Assembly (NCBI RefSeq): GCF_016908775.1
Contig: NZ_JAFBEP010000026.1
Location: 1-39,937 of the forward strand
DNA length: 39,937 nt
Reading direction: 5' to 3'
Origin: Defluviitalea raffinosedens
Lineage (GTDB): Bacteria > Bacillota > Clostridia > Lachnospirales > Defluviitaleaceae
The notes under the pieces are model-generated. The model did no database searches, had not been told where the DNA came from, and saw nothing but the letters and a program-made list of their open reading frames with translations. Numbering within the stretch: position 1 is the first letter of the stretch; every line of letters begins with the position of its first letter. Both the position numbers and the translations under genes were made by a program. Positions 9,533 to 17,260 of the stretch are shown here, one piece after another.

Positions 9533-9805
9533 ATGAATCTTTATGCTGACCAGCATATATCTTTTATATTTGACTTCAATCTTGTCATTACTAATCTTAA
9601 TAAAATTGATAAGGAACATGCTTTAGAGTTAGTAAAAAAGTTGCGAAACAGCATTACTGTTTCTGCCCAAACCAATGATGAATATGCTGTTAACTATGCC
9701 GATATCCCTCTGGTGGGAAGAACGATTTTTGAGCAGCAACGGATGCTCTATCAAACTCTTCTGGAATGGCTTGATTCCTTTGAAAGCCAGTTCAAAGAAG
9801 GTTGA
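9533..9805 (+). CDS. Small hypothetical protein upstream of yjdF
   Basis: The 90-residue soluble protein has no domain I recognise. It is mixed helical, with two hydrophobic stretches too polar to span a membrane, and ends in an aromatic/acidic helix (LLEWLDSFESQF). ATG 9533 has GAGG five bases upstream; an in-frame TTG at 9518 lacks a ribosome site. It could be the C-terminal remnant of a longer protein, since the frame stays open upstream to 9491. Its stop is four bases before yjdF, so the two are probably co-translated. Confidence 0.5.
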   Translation: MNLYADQHISFIFDFNLVITNLNKIDKEHALELVKKLRNSITVSAQTNDEYAVNYADIPLVGRTIFEQQRMLYQTLLEWLDSFESQFKEG

Positions 9806-9809
9806 TATT

Positions 9810-10226
9810 ATGGGCACCAAAATCAGCTTAACTGTTTTGTTTGAAAATCCTTTTTGGATAGGTTTATATGAACGCATTGATTGTGACGAATATGAAGTCT
9901 GCAAAATTACCTTTGGAGCAGAGCCTAAGGATTATGAGGTATATGATTTCTTACTTAAAAACTGGGATAGACTGAAATTTAGCCCGCCTGTTAAATGCGA
10001 TGGGATTGAAGAACGAAAATGCAATCCGAAGCGCCTGCAACGGGAAATTAACAGGCAATTAGAGAATAAAGGGATAGGTACAAAAGCTCAGCAAGCTCTA
10101 AAACTTCAATATGAACAGAATAAAAATGAGAGAAAGATTAAAAGCCGGGAGCAAAAAGAAGCTGAAAAGGAACGCAAATATGCATTACGAAAGGAAAAGA
10201 GGAAAGCGAAACATAAAGGGAAATAA
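9810..10226 (+). CDS. yjdF: YjdF family protein (DUF2992)
   Basis: The 138-residue protein begins MGTKISLTVLFENPFWIGLYE. It contains DEYEVCKITFGAEPKDYEVYDFLL and ends in a very basic tail rich in Lys, Arg and Glu (from about residue 95). This is the whole YjdF architecture. YjdF genes in Firmicutes are often controlled by a riboswitch binding azaaromatic compounds, and the protein is thought to help with toxic aromatics; its biochemical role is not settled. ATG 9810 is supported by AAGAAGG and homologue starts; a frame open further upstream is read-through of the preceding gene. Confidence 0.85.
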   Translation: MGTKISLTVLFENPFWIGLYERIDCDEYEVCKITFGAEPKDYEVYDFLLKNWDRLKFSPPVKCDGIEERKCNPKRLQREINRQLENKGIGTKAQQALKLQYEQNKNERKIKSREQKEAEKERKYALRKEKRKAKHKGK

Positions 10227-10302
10227 TATTCTTAAGTAAATTCGCGAATACATACTGTTATGCTGTCACAAACAGGAAGTAAATTGTGCCATAATTGGAT
10301 TT

Positions 10303-10349
10303 ATACTCTCGATATAGATTCGTAAGAACATACCGAGAGTATTTATTTA
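10303..10349 (+). terminator. Stem-loop after yjdF
   Basis: ATACTCTCG (10303-10311) pairs exactly with CGAGAGTAT (10334-10342), followed by TTATTT. It probably terminates yjdF. The 220 bases to the convergent GNAT gene hold nothing else evident. Confidence 0.6.
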
Positions 10350-10446
10350 AAATGGGAGTGAGACAAGATTGCAGAGTTGGCATGGAGTATTTTTGGAGAT
10401 ATAGGAGATATATTTTAAGAAATTAAGCAAAGCTATGATTTAAGAC

Positions 10447-10896
10447 TTAACGGAGCGATCTTTTTAGATAAATCATATCCACCAATTGCTTTCCATTCTC
10501 GTAGATAGGGTGATCATAATTGTGTATAAAAAAATTATTAACAACATGTGATGGCTTAAATCCACATTTTTCATAGAAATTCAGTGTCATGGGGCTGTTG
10601 CCAGTGCCGACATATAACTCGGTACCTGAGTTCTTGTAGTGATTTACAATGAATGAAATAAGCGCTTGCCCATAACCTTTCCGCTGATATTTTGGAATGG
10701 TAACCATATTCTTAATTTCATAAATTCCTTCGCCTTCTTTAGTGACAACACAAAGGGCTTTAAGATCATCATCATACAAGGCAAACATTTCCCCACGATA
10801 CAAATATTTTTCGATCATACTTACCTGTTCATCTGCAATAAGTAGTAAATCCATATATTTCGTTTTATCATCATCCATAACTTTTTCGACTCTCAT
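10447..10896 (-). CDS. GNAT family N-acetyltransferase
   Basis: Single-domain acetyl-CoA-dependent transferase of 149 residues; substrate unknown. The acetyl-CoA loop is visible as IPKYQRKGYGQALISFIV (about residues 69-86, RxxGxG/A pattern), followed by TGNSPMTLNFYEKCGFKPSH, the usual beta5-alpha4 end of the fold. On the minus strand AAGGAGA lies eight bases before ATG 10896. An in-frame ATG nine codons upstream precedes that ribosome site and is rejected. It is monocistronic, with a consensus promoter just upstream. Confidence 0.85.
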   Translation of the reverse strand: MRVEKVMDDDKTKYMDLLLIADEQVSMIEKYLYRGEMFALYDDDLKALCVVTKEGEGIYEIKNMVTIPKYQRKGYGQALISFIVNHYKNSGTELYVGTGNSPMTLNFYEKCGFKPSHVVNNFFIHNYDHPIYENGKQLVDMIYLKRSLR

Positions 10897-10920
10897 AGGG
10901 TCATTCTCCTTTTTGATTTT

Positions 10921-10961
10921 CAATTCATTTGAATTGTAGCAAAAGCGAATATAATATTCAA
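10921..10961 (-). promoter_or_regulatory. Promoter of the minus-strand GNAT with overlapping palindrome
   Basis: On the minus strand, TTGAAT (10956-10961) and TACAAT (10933-10938) are 17 bases apart. A perfect palindrome, CAATTCA-TT-TGAATTG (10921-10936, plus strand), overlaps the -10 box and transcription start, the position expected of a repressor site. Confidence 0.5.
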
Positions 10962-11148
10962 TTTATTCTTCATTGAATATTATAAAATTTAGTTATGTGA
11001 AAAAAACTATTATGTAATTGAAATGAATCTGTTAAGTATAGATGTATTTTTTTCAGAAAAGTATAGATAATAAATTAATGAAAATGGAACATCTAACGGA
11101 ATTAAATAAATCGTTACGAGTGTTTTCAGAGTTTTGCAGGCGATTTAG

Positions 11149-11177
11149 TTGCTGGAAGGCCGAGTTAGTGATATGAT
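11149..11177 (+). promoter_or_regulatory. Candidate promoter of the flavodiiron protein gene
   Basis: TTGCTG (11149-11154) and TATGAT (11172-11177) have a 17-base spacer, about 90 bases before the start codon. The remainder of 10962-11148 is AT-rich with no gene. Confidence 0.45.
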
Positions 11178-11264
11178 AATGTTACTACTAATAAGGATCA
11201 ACATGTATATCCGCTTAATTGTGAGTCAACAACTTAAATACTATAAGTTTTAGGAGGAATGCTG

Positions 11265-12488
11265 ATGAAAAAGTTAAAAATAGCAGATGGAATACATATG
11301 CTTACAATGAATGTTGAGGATATATTATTTGAAGGGATGTGGGAGCTTGCTAATGGAGTGACTCTTAATTCCTACATTGTTCAGGGAGAAAAGACTGCAA
11401 TCATTGATGGCGTTATTGGTTGGGACGGGGTACCTGAAACCCTTTATAAGAGTCTGGGAGAAATAGGTGTCGATCCCCAAAATATCGATTATTTGATTGT
11501 TAATCATATGGAACCTGACCATTCAGGATGGATTTCAAATTTCCGAAAAATTAAGGATGATTTTACAATAGTATGTACTGATAAAGCTGCAAAGATGGTA
11601 TCTTCTTTTTATAATGAAGATAAGATCATGATTGTGAAAGAAGGAGATACCCTTGATCTTGGAAATGGCAAGGTATTGAGTTTCCATCCAGTACCTAATG
11701 TTCATTGGCCAGATACCATGTACACTTATGAAAGCTCTACTAAAACCCTTTTCTCATGTGACATGTTTGGAGCATTTGGTATGATGGGAGACCATGTTTT
11801 TGATGATGAATTGACTTCTGAAGAGATCGATTATTTTGAAGCCGAAGGAATGAGGTATTTTTCCAATGTAATGATTACTTTTACAACCAGTGTCAAAAAG
11901 GCAATAGAGAAAGCAAAAACGCTGGATGTAAGGACTATAGCGCCTGGACATGGCCCAGTTTATAGAAAAAATCCTCAGAAAATCATGGATGACTATACCA
12001 GATTTTGCAGATATGCTGAAGGTGCAGGCAAGAATGAAGTTACAATTTTATGGGGCTCCATGTATGGTATGACCGCCAAAGCCATTGAACGTGCTGAAAG
12101 CGTACTTCAAAGAGAAGGTATCCAATATAGTAAGCTGCAAATGCCACTGGAAAGTGAAAGTGAAATGGTGGCGACTGTGTTTAGATCAGCAGCAGTGATC
12201 GTTGCGGCACCTACTTATGAATACAAGCTTTTCCCACCGGTTGCAGAAGCATTAAATGAAGCTGGCAGAAAGAAGATTACAGGTAAAGTGGCATTCAGAT
12301 TTGGCTCCTATGGATGGTCTGGCGGAGCAGAAAATGAACTGAAAGAAATCATTGAAAGAAATAAGATGAAGTGGGATTTCATTGATTCTGTAGAGTTTGA
12401 AGGAGCACCCAAAGAAGAAGACCTTAAAAAGGTGGAAGCAGGAGTATTAGAGTTGATTAAAAAGATGAAAGAGAAAGTTGTAGAATAA
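11265..12488 (+). CDS. fprA: Flavodiiron protein (FprA family, O2/NO reductase)
   Basis: Cytoplasmic scavenging enzyme that reduces O2 to water and/or NO to N2O in anaerobes. Residues 1-250 are a metallo-beta-lactamase-like diiron domain with HMEPDH (His81, Glu83, Asp85, His86), later His in PNVHWPD, Asp in SCDMFG and His in APGHGP. Residues about 258-405 form a flavodoxin domain with FMN-binding SMYGMTAKA and APTYEYKLFP. The length of 407 residues is that of class A enzymes, with no fused rubredoxin. ATG 11265 is seven bases after AGGAGG; ATG 11259 is too close. It is monocistronic, with hairpins downstream. The electron donor (rubredoxin or similar) is not in the window. Confidence 0.95.
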   Translation: MKKLKIADGIHMLTMNVEDILFEGMWELANGVTLNSYIVQGEKTAIIDGVIGWDGVPETLYKSLGEIGVDPQNIDYLIVNHMEPDHSGWISNFRKIKDDFTIVCTDKAAKMVSSFYNEDKIMIVKEGDTLDLGNGKVLSFHPVPNVHWPDTMYTYESSTKTLFSCDMFGAFGMMGDHVFDDELTSEEIDYFEAEGMRYFSNVMITFTTSVKKAIEKAKTLDVRTIAPGHGPVYRKNPQKIMDDYTRFCRYAEGAGKNEVTILWGSMYGMTAKAIERAESVLQREGIQYSKLQMPLESESEMVATVFRSAAVIVAAPTYEYKLFPPVAEALNEAGRKKITGKVAFRFGSYGWSGGAENELKEIIERNKMKWDFIDSVEFEGAPKEEDLKKVEAGVLELIKKMKEKVVE

Positions 12489-12496
12489 TTTTTGAT

Positions 12497-12537
12497 TGAT
12501 GAATAAGGGTTTCATGTCTCAAAACCCTTATTCATCA
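12497..12537 (+). terminator. Long perfect stem-loop after the flavodiiron gene
   Basis: Bases 12497-12512 pair perfectly with 12522-12537 (16 bp) around a nine-base loop. A's rather than T's follow on the plus strand, so its role may be 3'-end protection together with the next hairpin. Confidence 0.6.
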
Positions 12538-12593
12538 AAAGGGACAGTCCTTTTGGCTTTCATGAGTAAAGGTTAAAAGAACTGTCCCTTTTA
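12537..12593 (+). terminator. Second terminator hairpin after the flavodiiron gene
   Basis: AAAAGGGACAGT (12537-12548) pairs with ACTGTCCCTTTT (12581-12592), with a T-rich end. The two hairpins are tandem. Confidence 0.7.
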
Positions 12594-12814
12594 TATACTT
12601 ATTGAGAGTTTAAACTATGTTCTTAATGAATTAGCGTTATAATTTTTGATGAATTATCTTAATTTTTTGTAAGAGGAATGAGATAACAACTAAGCTAAAA
12701 ATTCAAAAGCATATCGGAGATTTGTTTTTTATTCCAAAGGCTACGCCTAATATAGAAGCAGATGTTATTGATGTATAAATGAATGTATAATTTCGTACGA
12801 ACAATACTTTTCTG

Positions 12815-12934
12815 ATGATAACCGGAGAAAATAAGGCAGAACCGGAGAGCCCAATATGGGATAGTAATGATATTGCAAGTTATTATTTTATCAATATAAG
12901 TAAATTTAGAAAGGTTTTAAGAAATTTATCCTGA
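12815..12934 (+). pseudogene. Possible gene remnant in the 12594-12951 gap
   Basis: A 39-codon frame (starting MITGENKAEPESPIWD, ending FRKVLRNLS) has coding-like composition but no domain I recognise. A second coding-like fragment in another frame, with KIQKHIGDLFFIPKA, sits at about 12685-12778. Together they may be scraps of one decayed gene. Nothing else is evident between the terminators and the next GNAT gene. Confidence 0.2.
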
Positions 12935-12951
12935 TTTGAGAGGTGTTATGG

Positions 12952-13458
12952 ATGGATTGTGTCATAAGAAAATGGAAATTAGATGATAAATCCGATCTTG
13001 CAAAGATCTTGAACAACAAAAAGATACTGAACAACTTACGGGATGGTTTGCCGTATCCATATACAGAAAAAGATGCGGAAGAATTTATTACTGCCATGTT
13101 GTCCGTTGATTCGTCAAAAACCTTTGCCTTTGCAATTACATTGGATGATAATGTTATTGGAAGTATAGGTATTTTCCGATGTGACAATATCCACTACAGA
13201 ACTGCGGAAATGGGATATTATATAGGTGAGTCCTATTGGGGGAAGGGATATGCCACAAGTGCCGTTAAGCAGGCATGTAAATATGTATTTGAACATTCTG
13301 ATATCATAAGAATTTTTGCTGAACCATTTGCTCATAATGTGGGATCGTGCCGAGTTCTTGAAAAAGCTGGGTTCCAGTATGAAGGAACTTTGCGCAGCAA
13401 TGCAGTAAAAAATGGTGAGATTTTGGATATGAAAATGTATGCCCTAATTAGAAAGTAG
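12952..13458 (+). CDS. GNAT family N-acetyltransferase, RimJ/RimL-like
   Basis: Acetyl-CoA-dependent transferase of 168 residues. The features are typical of RimJ/RimL-type GNATs (PF13302): an N-terminal RKWKLDDKSDLAKIL strand-helix, LPYPYTEKDAEEFI, EMGYYIGESYWGKGYATSAV with the GKGYAT acetyl-CoA loop, and AHNVGSCRVLEKAGFQYEGTLR. Relatives acetylate protein N-termini or small amines; the substrate here is unknown. ATG 12952 is eight bases after GAGAGG; an in-frame GTG at 12943 overlaps that site. It appears monocistronic. Confidence 0.87.
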   Translation: MDCVIRKWKLDDKSDLAKILNNKKILNNLRDGLPYPYTEKDAEEFITAMLSVDSSKTFAFAITLDDNVIGSIGIFRCDNIHYRTAEMGYYIGESYWGKGYATSAVKQACKYVFEHSDIIRIFAEPFAHNVGSCRVLEKAGFQYEGTLRSNAVKNGEILDMKMYALIRK

Positions 13459-13486
13459 AGATTATGATCTTGATATAACGTATTGT

Positions 13487-13660
13487 ATGTCATTCCATAA
13501 AACGGGTGTTGTAAGACAGTACCTTGGAGCATTCCATGAGCTTGTGTTATATAGGGTAGAACTATGTGACACTATTAAGGCTGCAGTGGAAGAGCTATCA
13601 AGATATAAAAACAGTATGGTACCATTGCTTCAAAAAGATATGCATAAATTATTCAAATAG
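13487..13660 (+). pseudogene. Short coding-like frame, possible C-terminal remnant
   Basis: The frame reads MSFHKTGVVRQYLGAFHEL and ends KDMHKLFK; it stays open back to about 13448. It has no good ribosome binding site and no recognised domain. It may be the tail of a lost gene between the GNAT and its terminator. Confidence 0.25.
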
Positions 13661-13675
13661 ATTATAGAGAAAACG

Positions 13676-13715
13676 AAAGGCCGACAATCCAATCTGAGGA
13701 TTGTTGGCTTTTTTT
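13676..13715 (+). terminator. Strong Rho-independent terminator
   Basis: AAAGGCCGACAATCC (13676-13690) pairs with GGATTGTTGGCTTT (13698-13711), one GC-rich stem with a short loop and a T-run. It separates the GNAT region from the LysE/AraC pair. Confidence 0.85.
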
Positions 13716-13787
13716 GCAATAATATACTATATGATATCAATTATAAGATGTATAATTTATAAAAATTTTGTAAAGGAAGTTGAAATT

Positions 13788-14384
13788 ATGAATGTTACAT
13801 CTTTTTTGATCTACTGTATTATCGTTACATTTACTCCTGGGCCCACAAATATTGTTATACTGTCTACAGCCTATAATTTGGGAACGAAAAAGGCACTCGA
13901 ATATTGCTATGGGGCAACGGTTGCTTTTGGTTTCTTACTTAGTATTTCTGCTGTTTTGAATACGACACTCGTAGCAGTCATACCAAAAATTTTGGTTGTT
14001 ATGCAGATCATTGGAAGTGTCTATATGCTTTATCTTGCTTATCAGATATACAAAATGGAGGTATCGGAACAGGCGATGATACAAACAGGCACTTTTGCTT
14101 CCGGTATTTTGATGCAGTTTGTAAACCCAAAGGTCGTCCTGTTTACAATGACAGTCATTCCAAGTTTTGTGATACCATATTATAGAGAACCTATGAAACT
14201 TGCATTATTTGTAAGTGTTATAACATTGATAGGATTTCTGGCATTTATTACATGGGTTCTCTTCGGTTCAGTATTTAAAAAGTTTTTGCAGAAACATCAA
14301 AAAATTGTTAATATAGTTATGGCACTGTTTTTAGTTTATTCTGCGTTCATGGTATCGGGAGCAGTTGAGTTAATAAAGAGGTGA
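13788..14384 (+). CDS. LysE/RhtB family amino-acid exporter
   Basis: Inner-membrane exporter of 198 residues with about six membrane segments. The family signature is at the N-terminus: FTPGPTNIVILSTAYNLG, then a KALEYCYGA loop. FVNPKVVLFTMTVIPSFV follows in the middle, as in LysE/RhtB proteins. Members export amino acids such as lysine, homoserine or threonine; the substrate here is unknown. ATG 13788 has AAAGGAAG eight bases upstream; earlier in-frame starts lie in the terminator. It ends six bases before the AraC-type regulator gene, so the two form an operon. Confidence 0.88.
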   Translation: MNVTSFLIYCIIVTFTPGPTNIVILSTAYNLGTKKALEYCYGATVAFGFLLSISAVLNTTLVAVIPKILVVMQIIGSVYMLYLAYQIYKMEVSEQAMIQTGTFASGILMQFVNPKVVLFTMTVIPSFVIPYYREPMKLALFVSVITLIGFLAFITWVLFGSVFKKFLQKHQKIVNIVMALFLVYSAFMVSGAVELIKR

Positions 14385-14389
14385 TTCCT

Positions 14390-15166
14390 ATGGAGCGGTT
14401 TATCTATAAAAAGGCTGCAGGGATTACTGCATTGTCAGCAAGTTTTACGGATTTTAAATATAAAAAGCACACCCATAAGGAGTATGCAATAGGTGTAACA
14501 TTACGAGGCATCCAAGAGTATAACTTAGCTGGAAGCCATCAATTTTCCTGTCAAAATGGTGTTATGCTTTTTAATCCGGAGCAGCCGCATGACGGCATGG
14601 CACATGATGAGACAGGTATTGATTATGTTATGCTATATATTGATCCAAAGTTGTTGTTAGAGATTAGTGAAAAAAAGGATATAGTCCGGTTTTCCTCACC
14701 CGTTGTTTACAATTATTTGCTTCGACAAAGAATATTGAATCTTTCTTATGAGATTTTAAGTGGAAGTGATGAAGCATTGTGCAGTGAGTTGCTTTTATCT
14801 CTTGTCGATACCTTAACTGAGAGCGATCTTTTTATGTACTACAGGAAGGAAAATAACATGGTCAAAAAAGTCAAAGAAAGGATTCATTCCAATTTGGGAA
14901 ATGTCTTAAAACTTGACGAAATTTCGAGTGAACTTGGTCTTTCAAAATTTCAGCTTATCAGGATGTTTAAAGCCAATGTAGGAATTTCACCCTATCAGTA
15001 TTTTCTAAACTGTAAGGTTGAACGTGCAAAGCAATTGATAGAAAAAGATAAAGATGTTTATTCAGCAGTCGCAGAATGTGGTTTTGTCGATTTGACCCAT
15101 TTAAATAAGTATTTTAAAAGAATATATGGAATAACAGCTTTTGAGTATAAGTCTTGCATAAGTTAA
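14390..15166 (+). CDS. AraC family transcriptional regulator
   Basis: The 258-residue regulator has an N-terminal cupin-like sensing domain (HTHKEYAIGVTLRG, FNPEQPHDG) and a C-terminal double HTH. The HTH motifs are LKLDEISSELGLSKFQLIRMFKA-type (first) and VYSAVAECGFVDLTHLNKYFKRIYG (second). It is placed directly after the LysE-type exporter and probably controls it in response to the exported compound. That exporter-regulator pairing is common for this subgroup. ATG 14390 follows AAAGAGG by eight bases; GTG 14381 overlaps the ribosome site. Confidence 0.88.
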   Translation: MERFIYKKAAGITALSASFTDFKYKKHTHKEYAIGVTLRGIQEYNLAGSHQFSCQNGVMLFNPEQPHDGMAHDETGIDYVMLYIDPKLLLEISEKKDIVRFSSPVVYNYLLRQRILNLSYEILSGSDEALCSELLLSLVDTLTESDLFMYYRKENNMVKKVKERIHSNLGNVLKLDEISSELGLSKFQLIRMFKANVGISPYQYFLNCKVERAKQLIEKDKDVYSAVAECGFVDLTHLNKYFKRIYGITAFEYKSCIS

Positions 15167-15249
15167 GATCAACGAGTTTTCGAAATAGACTTTAGGGGTA
15201 TAATATTGGCTATTTAAAAAGGGGATATGACGAAAACAAATCTGCTATG

Positions 15250-15290
15250 CCCTCGATATGTATTTCAGGGAACATATCGAGGGTGTTTTG
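15250..15290 (+). terminator. Terminator of the LysE/AraC operon
   Basis: CCCTCGATATGT (15250-15261) pairs perfectly with ACATATCGAGGG (15272-15283), followed by TGTTTTG. Confidence 0.75.
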
Positions 15291-15292
15291 CG

Positions 15293-15320
15293 TTGAAAAT
15301 ATTATGACGTTTGGTATAAT
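15293..15320 (+). promoter_or_regulatory. Promoter of the CmpB-HD fusion gene
   Basis: TTGAAA (15293-15298) and TATAAT (15315-15320) are separated by 16 bases, leaving a leader of about 105 bases. Confidence 0.5.
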
Positions 15321-15432
15321 CATGATTAAGAGTAATATGTTTTTTCAAAATAGCAGAGGGGTGAGGGTATAAATCTGATCAACTTGAAACTTTCTATGCT
15401 GTATCAATATGACAGGAAGAAAGGGAGGGATG

Positions 15433-16572
15433 GTGTTGAACAGATATATAGTTGCCTTTTTTATTTTTTGCTTTCTTGGATGGATTTGGGAAAGTGTATA
15501 TTGCACTATACATGAACATAAGTGGGCTAACAGGGGATTCCTTTATGGTCCGATTTGCCCCATATATGGTTTTGGAGCACTACTAGGGTTTTTGATATAT
15601 GATTTAATAAAACCTGGTTATCTGCCAAAAATGGAGTGGTGGATAATTTTTATACTTGGATTCATTGTAAGTATGATTTTAGAATATCCTACATCATGGG
15701 TGCTTGAAAAATGGTTCAAGGCACGGTGGTGGGATTATAGCGATATTCCTCTCAATATTAACGGAAGGACCAGTGTACCAACTTCCGTTGCCTTTGGTGT
15801 TGCCGGAATATTAGTGATGGAAGTTATGATCCCTTTGGTGGACAGAGGACTTTCCTCATTACCTGAATTTTTACTAGATATTCTGGCACTAATCCTTGTC
15901 TCACTTATATCTGTAGATACCACATTAACTATATCGTCCCTTACAGATTTCCAAAAATATGTTGCTTCCATAGATGAGGAATTTCAAAATCATATGACCA
16001 ACATTGTTGAAAAAGTTTATGGCAATCAGAATTCTATTTATAAGAAAGCCATTCAGCGTATTGCAGTTTTTAAACTTCCAGGACGTAAGAATAAGATAGC
16101 AAAACAACTTCGTGAAAAGCAATTTATGGAATTGATCAAAGACTATTATAAATCCGATGTGGTAAAGCAAATGGATCAATATATTCAGCATGGTACAACT
16201 ACCACATTGGAACACTGCGAAAATGTAGCATGGATTAGTTACCTGATTAACGAAAAATTACATCTTAATGCGGATGAAAAGGAACTGATAGAAGCTGCAA
16301 TGTTTCACGATTTATACCTCTATGACTGGCATGATGGTGATTCTTCCCGCAAAACCCATGGTTTTGATCACCCTGATATTGCATGCGATAATGCAGTAAA
16401 ACACTTTGGGATATCTGAGAAAGAACAAGAAGCTATCCGCAGCCATATGTGGCCGCTGAATATTACGAAAATCCCTAAAAGTAAAGAGGCTATGATCATA
16501 TGTATTGCCGATAAATATTGTGCCCTTATTGAGACCATTCGCTTAAATAAACGTTTTAAATTGAGGCATTAG
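15433..16572 (+). CDS. CmpB-type membrane domain fused to an HD phosphohydrolase domain
   Basis: The first 155 or so residues are a five-helix membrane domain of the 'putative ABC transporter permease' CmpB type (PF06541-like): FFIFCFLGWIWESVYCTI, RGFLYGPICPIYGFGA, VLEKWFKARWWDYSD. A coiled linker follows. About residues 240-370 form an HD domain with LEHCENVAWISYL, the metal-binding MFHD, DHPDIAC, SHMWP and ADKYCAL, like small clostridial HD proteins. CmpB-like and HD proteins are usually separate, so the fusion suggests a membrane-tethered nucleotide or phosphate hydrolase. GGGAGG at 15423-15428 fits GTG 15433 or TTG 15436 better than ATG 15430, so the exact start is uncertain. Confidence 0.8.
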   Translation: MLNRYIVAFFIFCFLGWIWESVYCTIHEHKWANRGFLYGPICPIYGFGALLGFLIYDLIKPGYLPKMEWWIIFILGFIVSMILEYPTSWVLEKWFKARWWDYSDIPLNINGRTSVPTSVAFGVAGILVMEVMIPLVDRGLSSLPEFLLDILALILVSLISVDTTLTISSLTDFQKYVASIDEEFQNHMTNIVEKVYGNQNSIYKKAIQRIAVFKLPGRKNKIAKQLREKQFMELIKDYYKSDVVKQMDQYIQHGTTTTLEHCENVAWISYLINEKLHLNADEKELIEAAMFHDLYLYDWHDGDSSRKTHGFDHPDIACDNAVKHFGISEKEQEAIRSHMWPLNITKIPKSKEAMIICIADKYCALIETIRLNKRFKLRH

Positions 16573-16586
16573 GAAATTCTGGTAAA

Positions 16587-17123
16587 CTACATTTCTATTG
16601 TTTTAATAATGTCTTCCATAGGTTCTTTCATACCTGTGCGTATCCACATATTAACAATGTTCCAAATACCACCTATATTAAACACGCACAGGTAATCTGA
16701 CATTTCTCCAGAAAGAACAGAATCTGTACTAGACTCCCGATGCATACGATGATTACTAAGAATGTGGGTATTTAATTGATTGAGCAGTAGGTGTTCAAGT
16801 CCATTCTGCCAAAGAATAGATACAACTTCTTTGTATTGCTCAAGAAAACTTACAATAATTTCAAATAAAAAATGACTATTTTTACAAGCATTATTTCTGA
16901 GAACTTCACTGAGATACTCAAAAATAATTGAATCTATATATGAATCTAAAACATCTTTTTTATTGTCAAAGTTTCGATAGAAAGTTTTTCTTGTCAGCTT
17001 GGATTCCAATAATATTTGCTTTACGGTAATCTCTTCATATGGCATTTCCTTCATAAGTTTAAGTAAAGCTTTTAGGATAGCTTTTTTCGATCTCATAGCA
17101 ACAGGATTTTGAGTCAGATTCAT
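16587..17123 (-). CDS. TetR family transcriptional regulator
   Basis: The 178-residue regulator has an N-terminal TetR HTH: KKAILKALLKLMKEMPYEEI, VKQILLESKLTRKTFYRNFDNKKDVL (about residues 14-58). The helical C-terminal domain resembles the DhaS/TetR_C_7 group. It is divergent from the flavodoxin-fold reductase with a 137-base shared intergenic region carrying both promoters, so it probably controls that gene and itself. GAGGAGG lies seven bases before the ATG on the minus strand. It converges with the CmpB-HD gene, and only 14 bases separate their stops. Confidence 0.87.
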   Translation of the reverse strand: MNLTQNPVAMRSKKAILKALLKLMKEMPYEEITVKQILLESKLTRKTFYRNFDNKKDVLDSYIDSIIFEYLSEVLRNNACKNSHFLFEIIVSFLEQYKEVVSILWQNGLEHLLLNQLNTHILSNHRMHRESSTDSVLSGEMSDYLCVFNIGGIWNIVNMWIRTGMKEPMEDIIKTIEM

Positions 17124-17148
17124 TCATATACCTCCTCAAATGACACAA

Positions 17149-17211
17149 AATGTATAAAATAGTAGCGTTTGCTTCAAATTTATTGACTCAGCTTAACCTA
17201 TATTATATTTT
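17149..17211. promoter_or_regulatory. Divergent, overlapping promoters of TetR and reductase genes
   Basis: Plus strand: TTGACT (17183-17188), 17-base spacer, TATTTT (17206-17211). Minus strand: TTGAAG (17172-17177), 17-base spacer, TACATT (17149-17154). The -35 boxes lie five bases apart, so one bound regulator could affect both. I could not define a clear TetR palindrome. Confidence 0.5.
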
Positions 17212-17260
17212 AAAATGGAAAGTATACAAATGTTTATTTTATAGAATGTGAGTGAGATCA

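Noticed and set aside
9675-9809. N-terminal extension of YjdF
   Set aside because: This part overlaps the preceding gene in another frame, and YjdF homology and the ribosome site begin at 9810.
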